NCBI GenBank assembly: GCA_003255065.1
Contig: QAOA01003028.1
Location: 2,172,440 to 2,236,439 of the forward strand
Length of the DNA: 64,000 nucleotides
Source: Cercis canadensis
Lineage: Eukaryota; Streptophyta; Magnoliopsida; Fabales; Fabaceae
Reading direction: 5' to 3'
In this document: positions 50,701 to 61,818 of the stretch, one piece after another
Layout of the letters: every line of letters begins with the position of its first letter
Position numbering within the stretch: the first letter of the stretch is position 1
Program-made: the position numbers and the translations under genes
Notes under the pieces: model-generated
What the model was told of the DNA's origin: nothing
Seen by the model: the letters and a program-made list of their open reading frames with translations, nothing else
Databases searched by the model: none

Positions 50701-51781
50701 AGAAGTCGGTGTAATAAACCCAAGGAGGTTCTCTCATCCTCAAGGAGTACCTTACATGCTTTGAGAATTGGCAAAGCATACCTCTCAGTTCCACCAACAT
50801 CTCCAACATTAAGAAACTCACGCAGACCTTCCAGTGCCAATTCCTTAGTCCCATCAACAGCAGTGACATTGCTCAATAAAGGCAATGCCCAACCAATAAA
50901 CCGGTCAACCAAATTTCCAAGTATAACATGGTTCTGTCTTCCATTTGATGTTATAGGGATTGAACAGACAACAGCACAAATAGTGCCATATGCTATAACT
51001 GCAGCCTGCCGCACAGTATATGATCTGTGGTGGGGGTTTCCAGAAAACAGGAAAAAGAATATTTCAGTGGACTTGATTATTTCAACAATAAAATTAAGCT
51101 CTTTGTTCAGCACAAAATCCCCGTTTAGTCACTTAAATAAATATTACAAATAAAACACTGATAATACGCAGCAAAGGCAGGGTGAATGAGACTAAAATCA
51201 TAATGCCATTCCGCATATGAGAATTGATTTGGGGAGAGAGAGAGAGAGAAGGAAGAAAAGCTTGAGCAGATGCCTTGCAATTTCCTTGTGTTTCTATTCC
51301 AATATCTGTATGAACTATAATTTGCGATTTTGTTTCTTTCGTATAACATAAAGGGATTCTCGCTTCCAATTTCTCGATTAACAAAACGAAATGAACAAAA
51401 AGTCAAGAAAATCACTAATCTGGATTAAATCAGTTGAAGCGTAAAGCTTTAACAAGGAATGCAAGTCCAAAAAGACTAAAAAAAAAAAAAATATGAATAC
51501 ACGCAACAATCTTACTTGGTAAAAGTATATACTCAGAAAGGGGAAACTTACTTATCAGATAGAAGTTGAGAGAAGCCTTGGACAAGGAAAGTGGCGGAGT
51601 GAGTGACGAGGAGCGAGTTGGGAGGGTATACAATTGCACGGTGGAGTGAGTTAATGGCAGCGAGTCGAGCAGAATCATCGTCGTCGGAAGCGGTGGTGGA
51701 GGAAGTGGAATCGTCCTTAGGGAGAGCAGCGGAAAGAAGCGCTGCTAATTGTTGCTGATGGTGATGGAGCCCTTGCATCAT
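35788..51781 (-). CDS. SMG1: SMG1, PI3K-related kinase of nonsense-mediated mRNA decay
   Basis: SMG1 phosphorylates UPF1 during nonsense-mediated decay. Fifteen exons close in phase to 11313 nt (3770 aa): 51552-51781, 46056-51024, 45777-45965, 44620-44734, 43408-44455, 42432-42879, 41950-42003, 38977-41830, 38768-38881, 38471-38601, 37818-37910, 37416-37685, 36613-37234, 35960-36035, 35788-35887. Exon 2 is 4969 bp without interruption and encodes the helical-repeat arch. The kinase domain (~2000-2330) has KPKKLVILGSDG, RRDWPHEVKRK, the catalytic loop GLGDRHLDN (~2200) and HIDYN in place of DFG, as in SMG1. A long insertion of ~1400 residues follows, then the FATC end AEQVDYLLKQA...YEGWTPWI, ending at residue 3770. 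No inactivating change was seen. Arabidopsis thaliana lacks this gene, so its presence is informative. Confidence 0.95.
41878..41892. repeat. (GA)n in an SMG1 intron
   Basis: About seven GA units between SMG1 exons 7 and 8, next to the acceptor of exon 8. A similar (GA)n run lies in intron 1 near 51234-51250. Confidence 0.8.
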
Positions 51782-52885
51782 TGTATCTGGTTCTAAGTAG
51801 AGGACAAAAACTGTGACTTTGCATCTCTAGCTTCGGGTTCCACTATGGTTTCTCTAATTCTCTTGCATAACCAGAACCATCAACCATACCAGTAATAGTA
51901 CTTCTTCTCTTGGCCTGGAAACGAAGAAAACAAAATACCTTTCTTTTGATGCTGAGGGGAAAATTAAATTAAATTAAAAAATAAATCTAGTTTGATAAAG
52001 CATCAAAATTGCTCAAGCTTTTTCTGCATTGACATTTTTTTTTGTTTGGTGTTAATCAAAATTGTAAGTTTTGTAACTAATATCTGATATGTTATGTTCC
52101 ATGAAATTTTTACAAACTAATGTGCAATTCATGAATTACACGGATATTTATATAAGATTTATGAAAATATTTTATATTTTAATTCCAAGAAACAAATACT
52201 TACCAAATTTTAATCTTGAGATAAATAATAAATATTATTAATATTAACAAGATAGATAAATTTAATAATTTAATAAGTAAGTGAACCATAAATGTATTGT
52301 TCAAAGTAGTTTTAAAAGGGACCTACTTAAAAACTAACTATAAAATTGGTAATAGTGCCTTGATTAACATTTTTCTGATTAATAACTTATTTTGATATTA
52401 AACAATTATTTTTGCTTATCCACACATAAAGAAATATTTATCACTTAAGTCAGACAACAATAAATCTCTCCCCATTGGCTTGGATAGAATACCCATCAAC
52501 TTTATTTGAAGCATTCTAAATGTTGTCTTTCATCGATTGTTCTATTTTTAATTGAAAATGAAATATTAGAGGACAATTGATTTACTTATTCCAATATAGG
52601 CCAGAATCATATCACTTTGTCCTCCTTTTTCTTTTTTCCTTTCTCAATAAAATGTTCATCAATTTCAGTTTCATTACCTTTCTGTTAACTCATGACTTTT
52701 TTTTTCCCTTGCAAAAAGTACTTAAAAATTATTTATATACATATTTCATTTTTTTCTACATATTAGATGTAAATATCCCCATAAGAATACAATAATAACC
52801 AAATATAACGAAACAATTACTACAAAGTATAGTTTTTCTTTTGGGGGCTACTACGAATTAGGTTTCATAAAGTCGTAGTTGAAAT
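51782..52885. other. SMG1 upstream region
   Basis: The first ~150 bp is probably the SMG1 leader and promoter; no clear TATA box stands out. Beyond 51960 the DNA is very AT-rich with no gene. Confidence 0.45.
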
Positions 52886-53791
52886 TAGAGTTATTAAAAT
52901 GGGTTAGCCAAATAACCTGTCAAAAAATATGGGTTGGGCTGTCATATAGGAGCCAATTTAGAATTGGACCTATTTGGCCCGGCAGGAATGTAGCCCATTT
53001 TTTTTAAAAAAATAATTATTCATTGAAAATAAAAAATTCATATAACCCCAATAATTTCAAAAAGAAAAAAAAATTCTTTTATGAAAAAAAAATACATTTA
53101 AAAGTAATAAAATGGGAACAAAATTTTAGATAATTTAAATTAGATTGTATATTCTATGGAATTGAAAAAGTTAGTTATAAAACATTTTAATATGTTGAAT
53201 TACTTAACTATTTTATACACTTTGTTACTTATAATTATAAAATTTAGTCAAATTTTATGTCCAATAATATCATTTAAGTATTCTAAATTTTTTAATAACT
53301 TTTAAATTTTATCTCAAATCTTTGTTTTAGTTCAATTAGGTTCATTAATAATTTAGTCTAAATAATTAAAACTACTAAAAAGTTTTTTTTTTTTTTAATT
53401 TTTAGCCCAAACTAATCTATGACAAAAAAAGTAACGGAAAAATCTGGAAAAAAAAAAAAAGGATAGGACTAAGAAGCTGGTCCGTTTAGTCTGTAACCTG
53501 CATGGAGATGGGTTGGGCTGGCCATTTACTGGCCCGTTTAAAATTGACCCGACTCGTGCCGACTCGAATTGAACCGGGACTAAAACGGGCCGTTTTTACG
53601 GCTCNGACAAAAAAAAGTAACGGAAAAATCTGGAAATAAAAAAAAGGATAGGACTAAGAAGCTGGTCCGTTTAGTCTGTAACCTGCATGGAGATGGGTTG
53701 GGCTGGCCATTTACTGGCCCGTTTAAAATTGACCCGACTCGTGCCGACTCGAATTGAACCGGGACTAAAACGGGCCGTTTTTACGGCTCTA
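52886..53791. mobile_element. Possible hAT-like non-autonomous element
   Basis: The left end TAGAGTTATTAAAATGGG and the reverse complement of the right end TAGAGCCGTAAAAACGG are loosely similar inverted termini, and both halves contain GGGTTGGGCTG and GGCCCG blocks. This resembles plant hAT-type elements with G/C-rich subterminal repeats. Target-site duplications are imperfect (AGTTGAAA against AATTGAAT). The right half is inflated by the N-flanked duplication at 53421-53789. Confidence 0.3.
53421..53789. other. N-flanked 184-bp direct duplication (probable assembly artefact)
   Basis: Bases 53421-53604 and 53606-53789 are near-identical 184-bp copies separated by a single N at 53605. The difference I see is in the A-run (an A against a T interruption). 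The pattern matches an unmerged contig overlap. It lies just upstream of DPH3 and does not touch coding sequence. Confidence 0.88.
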
Positions 53792-53946
53792 ATTGAATGG
53801 AACTGAAGAAGTTTCAATCGGGGAACCTTTTAGCTCATAGCCTCATACAGCGTTAAAATGAGGTCTGTTCAAGTTGAAGTCTTTCTCCATTCGGCCTTCT
53901 GAAAGAGCATAGCGCAGGCTGAGAAGAAGGTCGGAGAGCTAAACCG

Positions 53947-54189
53947 ATGTCTTACGACGATGTAGAGATCGAGGACATGGAGTGGAACGAGGACCTCCAA
54001 GCTTACACGTACCCGTGCCCATGCGGGGACCTCTTCCAAATCACAAAAGAAGAGCTTAAGCTTGGCGAAGAGATCGCTCGGTGCCCTAGCTGCTCCCTCT
54101 ATATCACTGTTATTTACAACATCGAAGATTTTATTGGCGACAACAATCAGAATAATAAGTCAAAGCAACAAGCCATCGCCGTCGCTTAA
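53947..54189 (+). CDS. DPH3: DPH3/KTI11 homologue, CSL zinc-finger protein of diphthamide synthesis
   Basis: An 80-aa frame with the DPH-type (CSL) zinc finger: YDDVEIEDMEWNE near the start, PCPCG (Cys24, Cys26) and RCPSCSL (Cys46, Cys49), four ligands for one iron or zinc ion. DPH3 passes electrons to the DPH1-DPH2 radical-SAM step of diphthamide formation on eEF2 and also supports Elongator tRNA modification. It is intronless within the coding part, and the length matches the family. A possible AG acceptor near 55839 could belong to a spliced 3' UTR, but that is speculative. Confidence 0.93.
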   Translation: MSYDDVEIEDMEWNEDLQAYTYPCPCGDLFQITKEELKLGEEIARCPSCSLYITVIYNIEDFIGDNNQNNKSKQQAIAVA

Positions 54190-54597
54190 ATTTCAGGTTG
54201 TTATAACTTTATCACCAGTATTTTCTTTCTGGGCTTTACTTGGTCTGCTTATTTTTGGGATTTTGTTCAAATTACTCTCTCTTTTTTCCCCCTTTGGTTA
54301 CATCTTCCAGTGGAGTTATTAATCTATTTAATTTGCTTTCCATGGTCTGTTTTTTGATGCGTTAGTTTTCAATTCACCGTTCTTTCTTCCATCAAGGTAA
54401 GGAGAAAGAGTTTGCTAGGTTGGGAGCCAAGGATTTTAATCAATCAATTTGTTCAAAAAGGGTTTCTATGAAGGGTTTCCCTTCATAGGTCAGACTGTTA
54501 TTATGAAAAGGAGGAAAATGTGATTTTTAGTGGGATACGTAATTTTTCTATTGCACTCTTAAGTGGAAGTTCCATGTATCATCTGTATTTGGTTGCT
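54190..54597. other. DPH3 3' flank
   Basis: Pyrimidine-rich, probably 3' UTR or its intron. No other gene seen. Confidence 0.45.
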
Positions 54598-54952
54598 TAG
54601 AAGCACAAGTTTCCCACTTTTATTGAGTGATTTCCTCGGCCCCTTTGTGAAGAAGAAAAATACATCGTATGTGTAGGCTTTGCCTTCAGTTTTCATTAAA
54701 CATATGGGTTTTGTAATGTGCACACTGTCAAGATAACCAACAATCTTTTGGTCTAATGGCACCTCAGTACCTTGTCTAGAAGAACAAGTTTCCCACTTTT
54801 CATGAGTCATTTCCTGGGCCCCTTTGTGAAAAAGAAAAATACATCTTATGTATAGGTTTGCCTTCAGTTTTCAACATATGGCTTTCGTAATGTGCACACA
54901 CTGTTAAGATAACCAACAATCTTTTGGTCTAATGGCACCTCAGTACCTTGTT
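54598..54952. repeat. Diverged ~179-bp tandem duplication
   Basis: Two copies in tandem (54598-54776 and 54777-54952), each running from TAGAAG(C/A)ACAAGTTTCCC to TGGCACCTCAGTACCTTG. They differ at a number of substitutions and a small deletion, and no N lies between them. Unlike the N-flanked copies, this looks like a genuine older duplication. No coding content is recognised. Confidence 0.85.
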
Positions 54953-56891
54953 TAGAACTAGGTAGAATCATGGATACAAAAGCAGATGGTTTGTGCACGG
55001 GTTATCCATCAAAGCTGAGTGTGTGTGTGCCTGTGTCTAAACTAATGGCCGATTTGGTTAACATTGATCATTGAGTTGTGGCATAATTGGGATCTTTTCT
55101 GTACGTTTTTGCACTTGGAGATTGCAAGAGCTGAAGTAGGTGATTATTACTCGGTACATAGCGACAGGTTATTTACACTTGTATGGGTTGCTCTTGTTGA
55201 TGCACTAATCTTATATTGCGCTGTGTTTGTTTTGTGATAGAAAAAGCTTCCAAACCTCAGTTATAGAGGTATAAATGATTAATTTTTGCATGGATGATGA
55301 GTTCAGCTATAGATCATATTTAACATAAACATTACTCCTTTTTAAGCCTAATGTTTTCTTATGCTCAACAATTTAGCGTATGAGTTTCCTATTTTGGCAT
55401 TTCTTACAGGCTGCTCTCTTCATGCACTCGAGAAAAATGCCTTTATCACCAAACTTAGGTTGACTTCAAATTTAGTAGATGGCCATTTTTTTCTGGTTTG
55501 CTTTATTGACCTTTATGTTATTGTCAACTGTATTTTGTGTTTTGTCTCCTTATGAGGATTGCCTTCACTTCTTTTACATAATTTATGTCTAGTGTGTCCG
55601 TGTTTTGGGGGGAGTGATGAATTGCTATTGCAATGTACCATTGGATCTGACTTATATTGTGCTCCACTATTCCCAATTTATGGATTGCAAGGAGCTGGAC
55701 TTTGAAGAATGTTAATACTGCATGTTGTTCTTAGCATATGATTGGAATTAGATCTTTTATGTCTACGTGTGGATGTATATTAACTTGTCAATAATATCAA
55801 TTTTTGCCCCTAAATGACTGAATTTTTTTTCTTGCAGATGTCCTGAAAGGGAGGCAGCAGTAAATTTTATGTCTCTGCATGCCATCAGATAGAATTCATG
55901 GTAGTTGAGATGATGAAAGAAAAATAACGAGTGATTATGGTATAGTAGGATAGTAGGATTACTATTGTTTGTAATCATTGTTATCATTTAATTGTTATCA
56001 TCAGATAGGAATCATTGATTGTGGTGTACCTTCCCTAGAATTATATTTTTTTTTTAACTTACTGAATTTGATCCAATACTGTGTCAATCATGCGTTTACC
56101 ATTTTACAATCATATGAAATCTTCTCTTTAATATTGCCAAACTATTAACTACTTGCAAAAGAACTTACTTGTAATTTGTTTCATATGACCATTTTCGCAA
56201 TGTATTTTAGATGTTAAAAAATGAAGAGTTTATTATTGTGGAGTTAAAACTTGGCATAAAAGATTCAACGGTGTTAAAAAAAAAAGTGTCATATAAATAA
56301 ATGTTTGTTGCAAAGTGTGAAATAATTAAAGTACTTGTAGTATGTAGTTATTTTATTTATATTTAAACATAATAATTATATATATAAAGAGAATAATCAT
56401 ATAATTTATATATAATAATCATATATAAATAAAATAATCACTTAATACAAAAAATATTTTGATAATGCTTCAACATGCATTTATTATTTTTAAAAAGATT
56501 AATTTTAAAAAAATAGTGTGTAATTATCGACCCTGAAGGGTGAGGATATGTGCACTTCACAGACCCTTCACTTTAAAGTTTAAAGGATCCACATGAAAAC
56601 AATTTTATTTTAAGCATGTTTTTGTTGTGGATTCCATTAGGAAATTTTTTTGTTTTTTTATAAAACTCCTACACCAATATCGGTAGAAGCCCGGGTATAT
56701 AACAACAGCACAGATATATAACTGTTAATCGCCTGGTCATAATTTTTCATGCCATTAGAAAAAAGAACAAAAATTCACCGCTTTCTGCAGACTGTAGTTC
56801 CTGGCCTTCGTTTGCCTCTGTTGCACTTGCTGTCCATACCTCGCATGCTTCTTGTTGAGTCGAACAGACGAACTATCATCTTCCCCTCGAT
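54953..56891. other. Intergenic DNA upstream of the PPR gene
   Basis: No gene recognised. AT-rich tracts dominate 56030-56510. The last ~130 bp before 56892 is probably the PPR leader. Confidence 0.5.
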
Positions 56892-58829
56892 ATGAAACTG
56901 CTTAAGATGTTAAATTCCAAAGTTTTCAAACACCACAAGCTCAAAACTGTTCTGCCCACAAACCAGTCTCTGTTCCATGCGTATTTTTCCATCTCTACTG
57001 ACTCAAACGCCCTCTCCCAAAGCCAAAAGTTGTCTTCCGACATCCCCACAATCCCTCCAGCAATCTCGGATTCTATCCTGCTCGATTCAATCCAATCTTC
57101 TCAGTGGCATTTTATCAAACAGGTTGCTTCAACCCTCACCCCCTCTGTAATCTCTTCCGCTCTCTCCAACCTCAAGCAAAATCCCCAACTTGTTTCTCAA
57201 TTTCTAACCCATATTGACTTCCATTGCCTGGATTTCAAAACGCGTTGCCTCGCCATCGCTATCGTTTCTCGCCTCCCATCCCCAAAACCCACTCTTGAGC
57301 TCTTAAAGCAAGTGATTGATAGTGGCATTGCTAGCAACAGAATGGTTTTTGATGAGTTGGCACTTGCCCGTGATCGGTTCAGAATGAAGAGCAATGTTGT
57401 CTTTGATACTTTGGTATGGGCGTATTGTGAATTGAAGAAACCCAATGAGGCATTGGAATGTTTCTACATGATGAAGGAAAAGGGTGTTATACCCAAGATT
57501 GAGACTTGTAACTGTATGTTAAGTCTGTTTCTGAAATTGAAGAGAACAGACTTGGCATGGATTCTATATGCAGAAATGTTCAGGTTGAAGATCAAATCAA
57601 GCGTTTACACTTTTAATATAATGATTAATGTTTTGTGCAAAGAAGACAAGTTGAAAAAGGCGAAAGAGTTTATTGGGTTTATGGAGACTTTGGGGGTCCA
57701 GCCTACTGTTGTTACATATAATACGATAATACATGCATACTGTTCAAGAGGGAAACTTGAAGGGGCTCGCCAGATCTTCGAAGCAATGAAGGCTAAAGGT
57801 CTTGAGCCAGATTCCTATACATATAATTCAATTATCAATGCGATTTGTAAAGAGGGAAGACTTGAGGATGCATCTCAGATGCTTCTTAACATGTTAGAAA
57901 TTGGGTTGATTCCCAATGCTGTAACCTATAATGCATTGATTGATGGCTACTGCAATAAAGGTGATCTGCACGCAGCTTTTGCCTACAGGGATGAGATGAT
58001 AAGTAGAGGCATAATGCCATCTTCGGCGACCTACAATTTGTTGATTCATGCATTATTTATGGAAGGAAGAATGGACGAGGCTGATAATATGATAAAAGAA
58101 ATGGGAGAAAAAGGAATGAATCCTGATACCATTACATATAACATCTTGATTAATGGGTATTGCAGGTCTGGGAATGCTAAGAAAGCCTTCGACCTTTATG
58201 ATGAAATGCTGACAAAAAGAATTCAGCCAACACAGGCAACATATACATCACTGATATATGTTTTGGGGAAAAGGAATAGGATGAAAGAAGCAGATGACTT
58301 GTTTATGAAGATTCAGCAAAGAGGTTTGTTGCCAGATCTCATAATGTTTAACGCATTGATTGATGGTCACTGCACAAATGGTAATATTGAACGTGCATTT
58401 TCGATCTTAAAAGAAATGGATAAGATGAAGATTCCTCCAGATGAAGTAACTTATAATACCTTGATGCAAGGGTACTCTAGGGAGGGGAAGGTGGAAGAAG
58501 CTCGTCAACTTCTTGATGAGATGAAGAGAAGGGGAATCAAGCCTGATCATATTAGTTACAATACGCTCATCAGTGGTTATAGTAGGAGAGGTGATATAAA
58601 GGATGCTTTTAGAGTTCGTGATGAAATGTTGAGTATAGGATTTGATCCCACTCTTCTCACATACAATGCTCTTATACAAGGCTTATGCAAAAACCAAGAA
58701 GGTGAGCGTGCTGAAGAGCTCCTCAAAGAAATGGTAAGTAAAGGCATCACTCCTGATGACAGCACCTACCTATCTTTAATTGAGGCCATGGGAAAAGCCG
58801 ATGAGCTGGTGGTAAATGATGATAAATGA
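56892..58829 (+). CDS. P-class pentatricopeptide repeat protein, probably organellar
   Basis: Uninterrupted 645-aa frame. Residues 1 to ~160 form a basic, Ser-rich leader and helical region consistent with mitochondrial or plastid import. From about 168 on there are about 13 consecutive 35-residue PPR motifs (VTYNTIIHAYCSRGKLEGA, then ITYNILINGYCRSGNAKKA, and so on) and a partial last repeat. There is no E, DYW or SMR domain, so it is a P-class protein, a type that binds organellar RNA for stabilisation, splicing or translation. It reminds me of the Arabidopsis At2g15630 type, but PPR orthology cannot be settled by eye. The RNA target could be predicted from positions 5 and 35 of each repeat. 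Intronless, as usual for PPR genes. Confidence 0.92.
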   Translation: MKLLKMLNSKVFKHHKLKTVLPTNQSLFHAYFSISTDSNALSQSQKLSSDIPTIPPAISDSILLDSIQSSQWHFIKQVASTLTPSVISSALSNLKQNPQLVSQFLTHIDFHCLDFKTRCLAIAIVSRLPSPKPTLELLKQVIDSGIASNRMVFDELALARDRFRMKSNVVFDTLVWAYCELKKPNEALECFYMMKEKGVIPKIETCNCMLSLFLKLKRTDLAWILYAEMFRLKIKSSVYTFNIMINVLCKEDKLKKAKEFIGFMETLGVQPTVVTYNTIIHAYCSRGKLEGARQIFEAMKAKGLEPDSYTYNSIINAICKEGRLEDASQMLLNMLEIGLIPNAVTYNALIDGYCNKGDLHAAFAYRDEMISRGIMPSSATYNLLIHALFMEGRMDEADNMIKEMGEKGMNPDTITYNILINGYCRSGNAKKAFDLYDEMLTKRIQPTQATYTSLIYVLGKRNRMKEADDLFMKIQQRGLLPDLIMFNALIDGHCTNGNIERAFSILKEMDKMKIPPDEVTYNTLMQGYSREGKVEEARQLLDEMKRRGIKPDHISYNTLISGYSRRGDIKDAFRVRDEMLSIGFDPTLLTYNALIQGLCKNQEGERAEELLKEMVSKGITPDDSTYLSLIEAMGKADELVVNDDK

Positions 58830-60930
58830 ACTTTTGCTTATGGGCATTGACATTGCACCGAGAAAGGTGTTCAAGAATCCAATCATTTATTTCGAGGACT
58901 TCTGTGGACATTTCTATCTTTGGACACAAGCCTGTTTGCATTCTTGACTCTGGAAGCTGCATCATTGAGCAAACACGAGATGAAGACAAGTTGGTGGAAC
59001 TCTTGAAAAAGTATAATCGCCTTTGTTTATTTTTTTTGTTGTAAGATTATACTTTTATTTTTCTTTTGATATTTGTTCTACATTGTTTTGTACTGTATAC
59101 ACTTCATAAAATGTTTGTTGGTATTTCATGTAGAGAGGTTAGAACTTAATAATTGAAATTTGTTCTCTCTTTTTAACAGATAATCATTATGCCTAGAATG
59201 ATCTCAATTCTTTCCTGGTTTTCATTTTCCCCTCATCATCAGTCTCTTTTTATTACCTTTTTTTTTCCTTTGGCAGTTATCACTGTTACTGTCATCTGAC
59301 TCTACACACTTGTGACTTTCTGCGGTGTTATAATGTGTAAAATCCTAGTCGTGATGTTGTGTGTATTAGTCAGGTTCTTCTGATGAATGAAGGTTTCTGC
59401 CACCATGCGCGTCTGGATCTTTGAATATGAATAAAGTGGCACCTTTAAAATATCTAGTGTATACAATCATTCTCTTTCTTTGCAGTTTGTCCTTATGTGC
59501 TTGTTTGACAGGGCAAATTTCTTTGTAGAGGAAACCGGTTTATTATTCANAGTCAGGTTCTTCTGATGAGTGAAGGTTTCTGCCACCATGCGCGTCTGGA
59601 TCTTTGAATATGAATAAAGTGGCACCTTTAAAATATCTAGTGTATACAATCATTCTCTTTCTTTGCAGTTTGTCCTTATGTGCTTGTTTGACAGGGCAAA
59701 TTTCTTTGTAGAGGAAACCGGTTTATTATTCACTCTGGTTGCTGGATTGAGGAATTAAGCTTCAATAATTTGTCCTAGTTATGTTGAAGTTTTCCCACCT
59801 GGATTTGTACCATTGTTTTTCTGATGGCTATTCATTTATTTTTGGCCAGATCTTTGATGGGTATTGGAAGTCTAATATATGGGCATTGTTTATTTTAAAA
59901 CGCATCCAGTTTCTCTGAATAGGTTGCCATATATCTAAGCTAACTTTTTGAGGAAGTATAATCTATATAGTTTGAAGCAACCTATTCAATCTCAACCTGC
60001 CCTTCTTCATGCCAATGTTTCTCATTGGCCAATTTATTTTTCTATCTAACTCTTACTATGAAAGCGTTCTGATATCTCCTTTTCTTTGCTTATCCTATAT
60101 AAATTTAAAGATAAAATACCATTTTATATTGTCTCTAAAGTATGAACTTAACTTTTCCCAGTGGCCCATATACTCCATTATTTAATACCATCAATCATCT
60201 ATAGTCCAACGATCGAAAAAACTTCTCTTTCATACAGCACTACGGTGGCAAGGTAATAATAATACACCCAGAATCTTACTACTTTTGTTGTCACATACTA
60301 CTTTTCATGAATTTCATAAATAGAAGATTAATTTTATTCAAAACAAGTGGAAAACGATTTATTTGCCACACAAAATGTATTGGACGCATTTCACTCTCCA
60401 CTATATGCAGATAGGGTTACTTTTTCTGAAAGATAGAAGTTGGTCCTTCTGAACCTCCTTAATGAATGTATGGTTCAATGCAAAATAATAACCACTACCA
60501 CCAGTGGTAGTTCACCAGGAAAGTGAAGTTTCCATTTGTTGATTGTTGTTAGATACATAAATTTGGCTTTATTGATAGTGGAGTTTTGTCATTATCCTCC
60601 CATCTCTGATGTGGATTCCCAATTAGATTACGTGTTGAAGAAACCATCGGTGCCTGAAACTTTTATTTGGGTTACTTTAATTTTTGACGAAGTGGTGTCC
60701 TCTTTTTCATCTTTTTTCAAGACGCTTCTCTTATTAGGTTGTCTTTTCTGCGCAATCTTGTTTGTGGAAACGCATGCATAATGCACCAAGAGGCAAGAGC
60801 CAATTGTTTGGACCAATCATATAGGTACTTTTCTATGCTTCTAATACTTTATATCTCTTATAAGAAGATGTTTGTAGATGAAAGAAGCCAGTTTCCAAAA
60901 TCCCTGACTTCTGAAGAAATAATCGTTTCC
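58830..60930. other. PPR 3' flank and DUF716 upstream region, containing an assembly N
   Basis: Likely PPR 3' UTR at the left and DUF716 leader at the right. The middle holds the N-flanked duplication at 59368-59732. No other gene is supported; a frame at 60536-60781 is hydrophobic but unconvincing. Confidence 0.5.
59368..59732. other. N-flanked 182-bp direct duplication (probable assembly artefact)
   Basis: Bases 59368-59549 and 59551-59732 are 182-bp copies around the N at 59550. The visible difference is GATGAATGAAGG against GATGAGTGAAGG. It is non-coding and lies between the PPR and DUF716 genes. Confidence 0.9.
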
Positions 60931-61818
60931 ATGGGAACATTTATAGGACACATAGTGCCTGGATTGGTGCTTGCCCTTTTGGGACTATGGCACGCCATCA
61001 ATACCATCAAATCTTACCTTGTGAAAGGCCCTGCTAACTTCACTGTAAGATTCTGCTACCGATTTGATACCTCTCAGTCTATATTTAAACACTTGGAGCT
61101 CATTTCCATTTTATCTTTCTCCATCCTTGCAATCTTAATGCAAGTTCTAGACTTTCCTTCCTTTCACTTTGCTTTCAAGCTTGACAACTTCGAGCATGCA
61201 ACTATGTTCATACACCTTGCTCTATTTGCCAGTTTTACCCTTTATACAGAGTTGATTGATTCATTTGAGCTATTATCTGGGTTTGTTGGGATCCTTGCAT
61301 CGTCAGTATTTGGTCAAGAGTATTTCCTACTTCACTTTCACTCCACAGACCATGTTGGACTTGAAGGCCATTACCATTTGTTGCTGCAGCTCATAGTGCT
61401 TGTCTCACTTGTAGCAGCAGTAATTGCAACTACTTCCCCTAACAGTTTCACTGCAGCTCTTGTTCTTTCTATTTCAGTTGCCTTCCAAGGATGTTGGTTT
61501 ATAAACATGGGATTTATGCTCTGGGATCCTGCGTTTGTCCCTGAAGGTTGCGTTACGAATCTGGCCGAGGTCAGTGGTAATGGCATGCTTGGAGCAGTAA
61601 CTTGTGGGTCTGATGAGGCTGATTCCAGGGCTAGAGCATTAGCCAATTTACAATTCAGTTGGATCCTTGCTGCCATTCTGGCATTTGTAGGGTTGGTTTG
61701 CCTGAAATTGGCTAGAAAATGTAACATTACAGACCGGTTGATTGAATATGAGAGGCTTCACAGTAAAGGATCAGATACCACCATAACCACAGAAGGTCTC
61801 AAGCAGACCAATTCATAG
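60931..61818 (+). CDS. DUF716 / TMEM45-like multi-pass membrane protein
   Basis: I start at ATG 60931 (MGTFIGHIVPGLVLALLGLW), the conserved start of the family, giving 295 aa; the same frame is open further upstream but reads as non-family sequence. There are about seven hydrophobic segments, including LVLALLGLWHAI near the N-terminus, a segment around residue 65-80, and ILAAILAFVGLVCLKLA near the C-terminus. Histidines in GHIVPG and near the middle (HFHSTDHVGLEGH) are typical of the TMEM45/DUF716 family. The molecular function is not established; some plant members respond to viral or stress signals. The C-terminal ~30 residues are hydrophilic. Confidence 0.85.
   Translation: MGTFIGHIVPGLVLALLGLWHAINTIKSYLVKGPANFTVRFCYRFDTSQSIFKHLELISILSFSILAILMQVLDFPSFHFAFKLDNFEHATMFIHLALFASFTLYTELIDSFELLSGFVGILASSVFGQEYFLLHFHSTDHVGLEGHYHLLLQLIVLVSLVAAVIATTSPNSFTAALVLSISVAFQGCWFINMGFMLWDPAFVPEGCVTNLAEVSGNGMLGAVTCGSDEADSRARALANLQFSWILAAILAFVGLVCLKLARKCNITDRLIEYERLHSKGSDTTITTEGLKQTNS

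Noticed and set aside
38948-51113. Several separate large genes on the minus strand
   Set aside because: GT/AG sites and reading phase join them all into one SMG1 gene with a matching kinase and FATC end.
55610-55655. C/D-box snoRNA (GTGATGA ... TCTGA)
   Set aside because: The boxes are only ~35 bases apart and no terminal stem is present.
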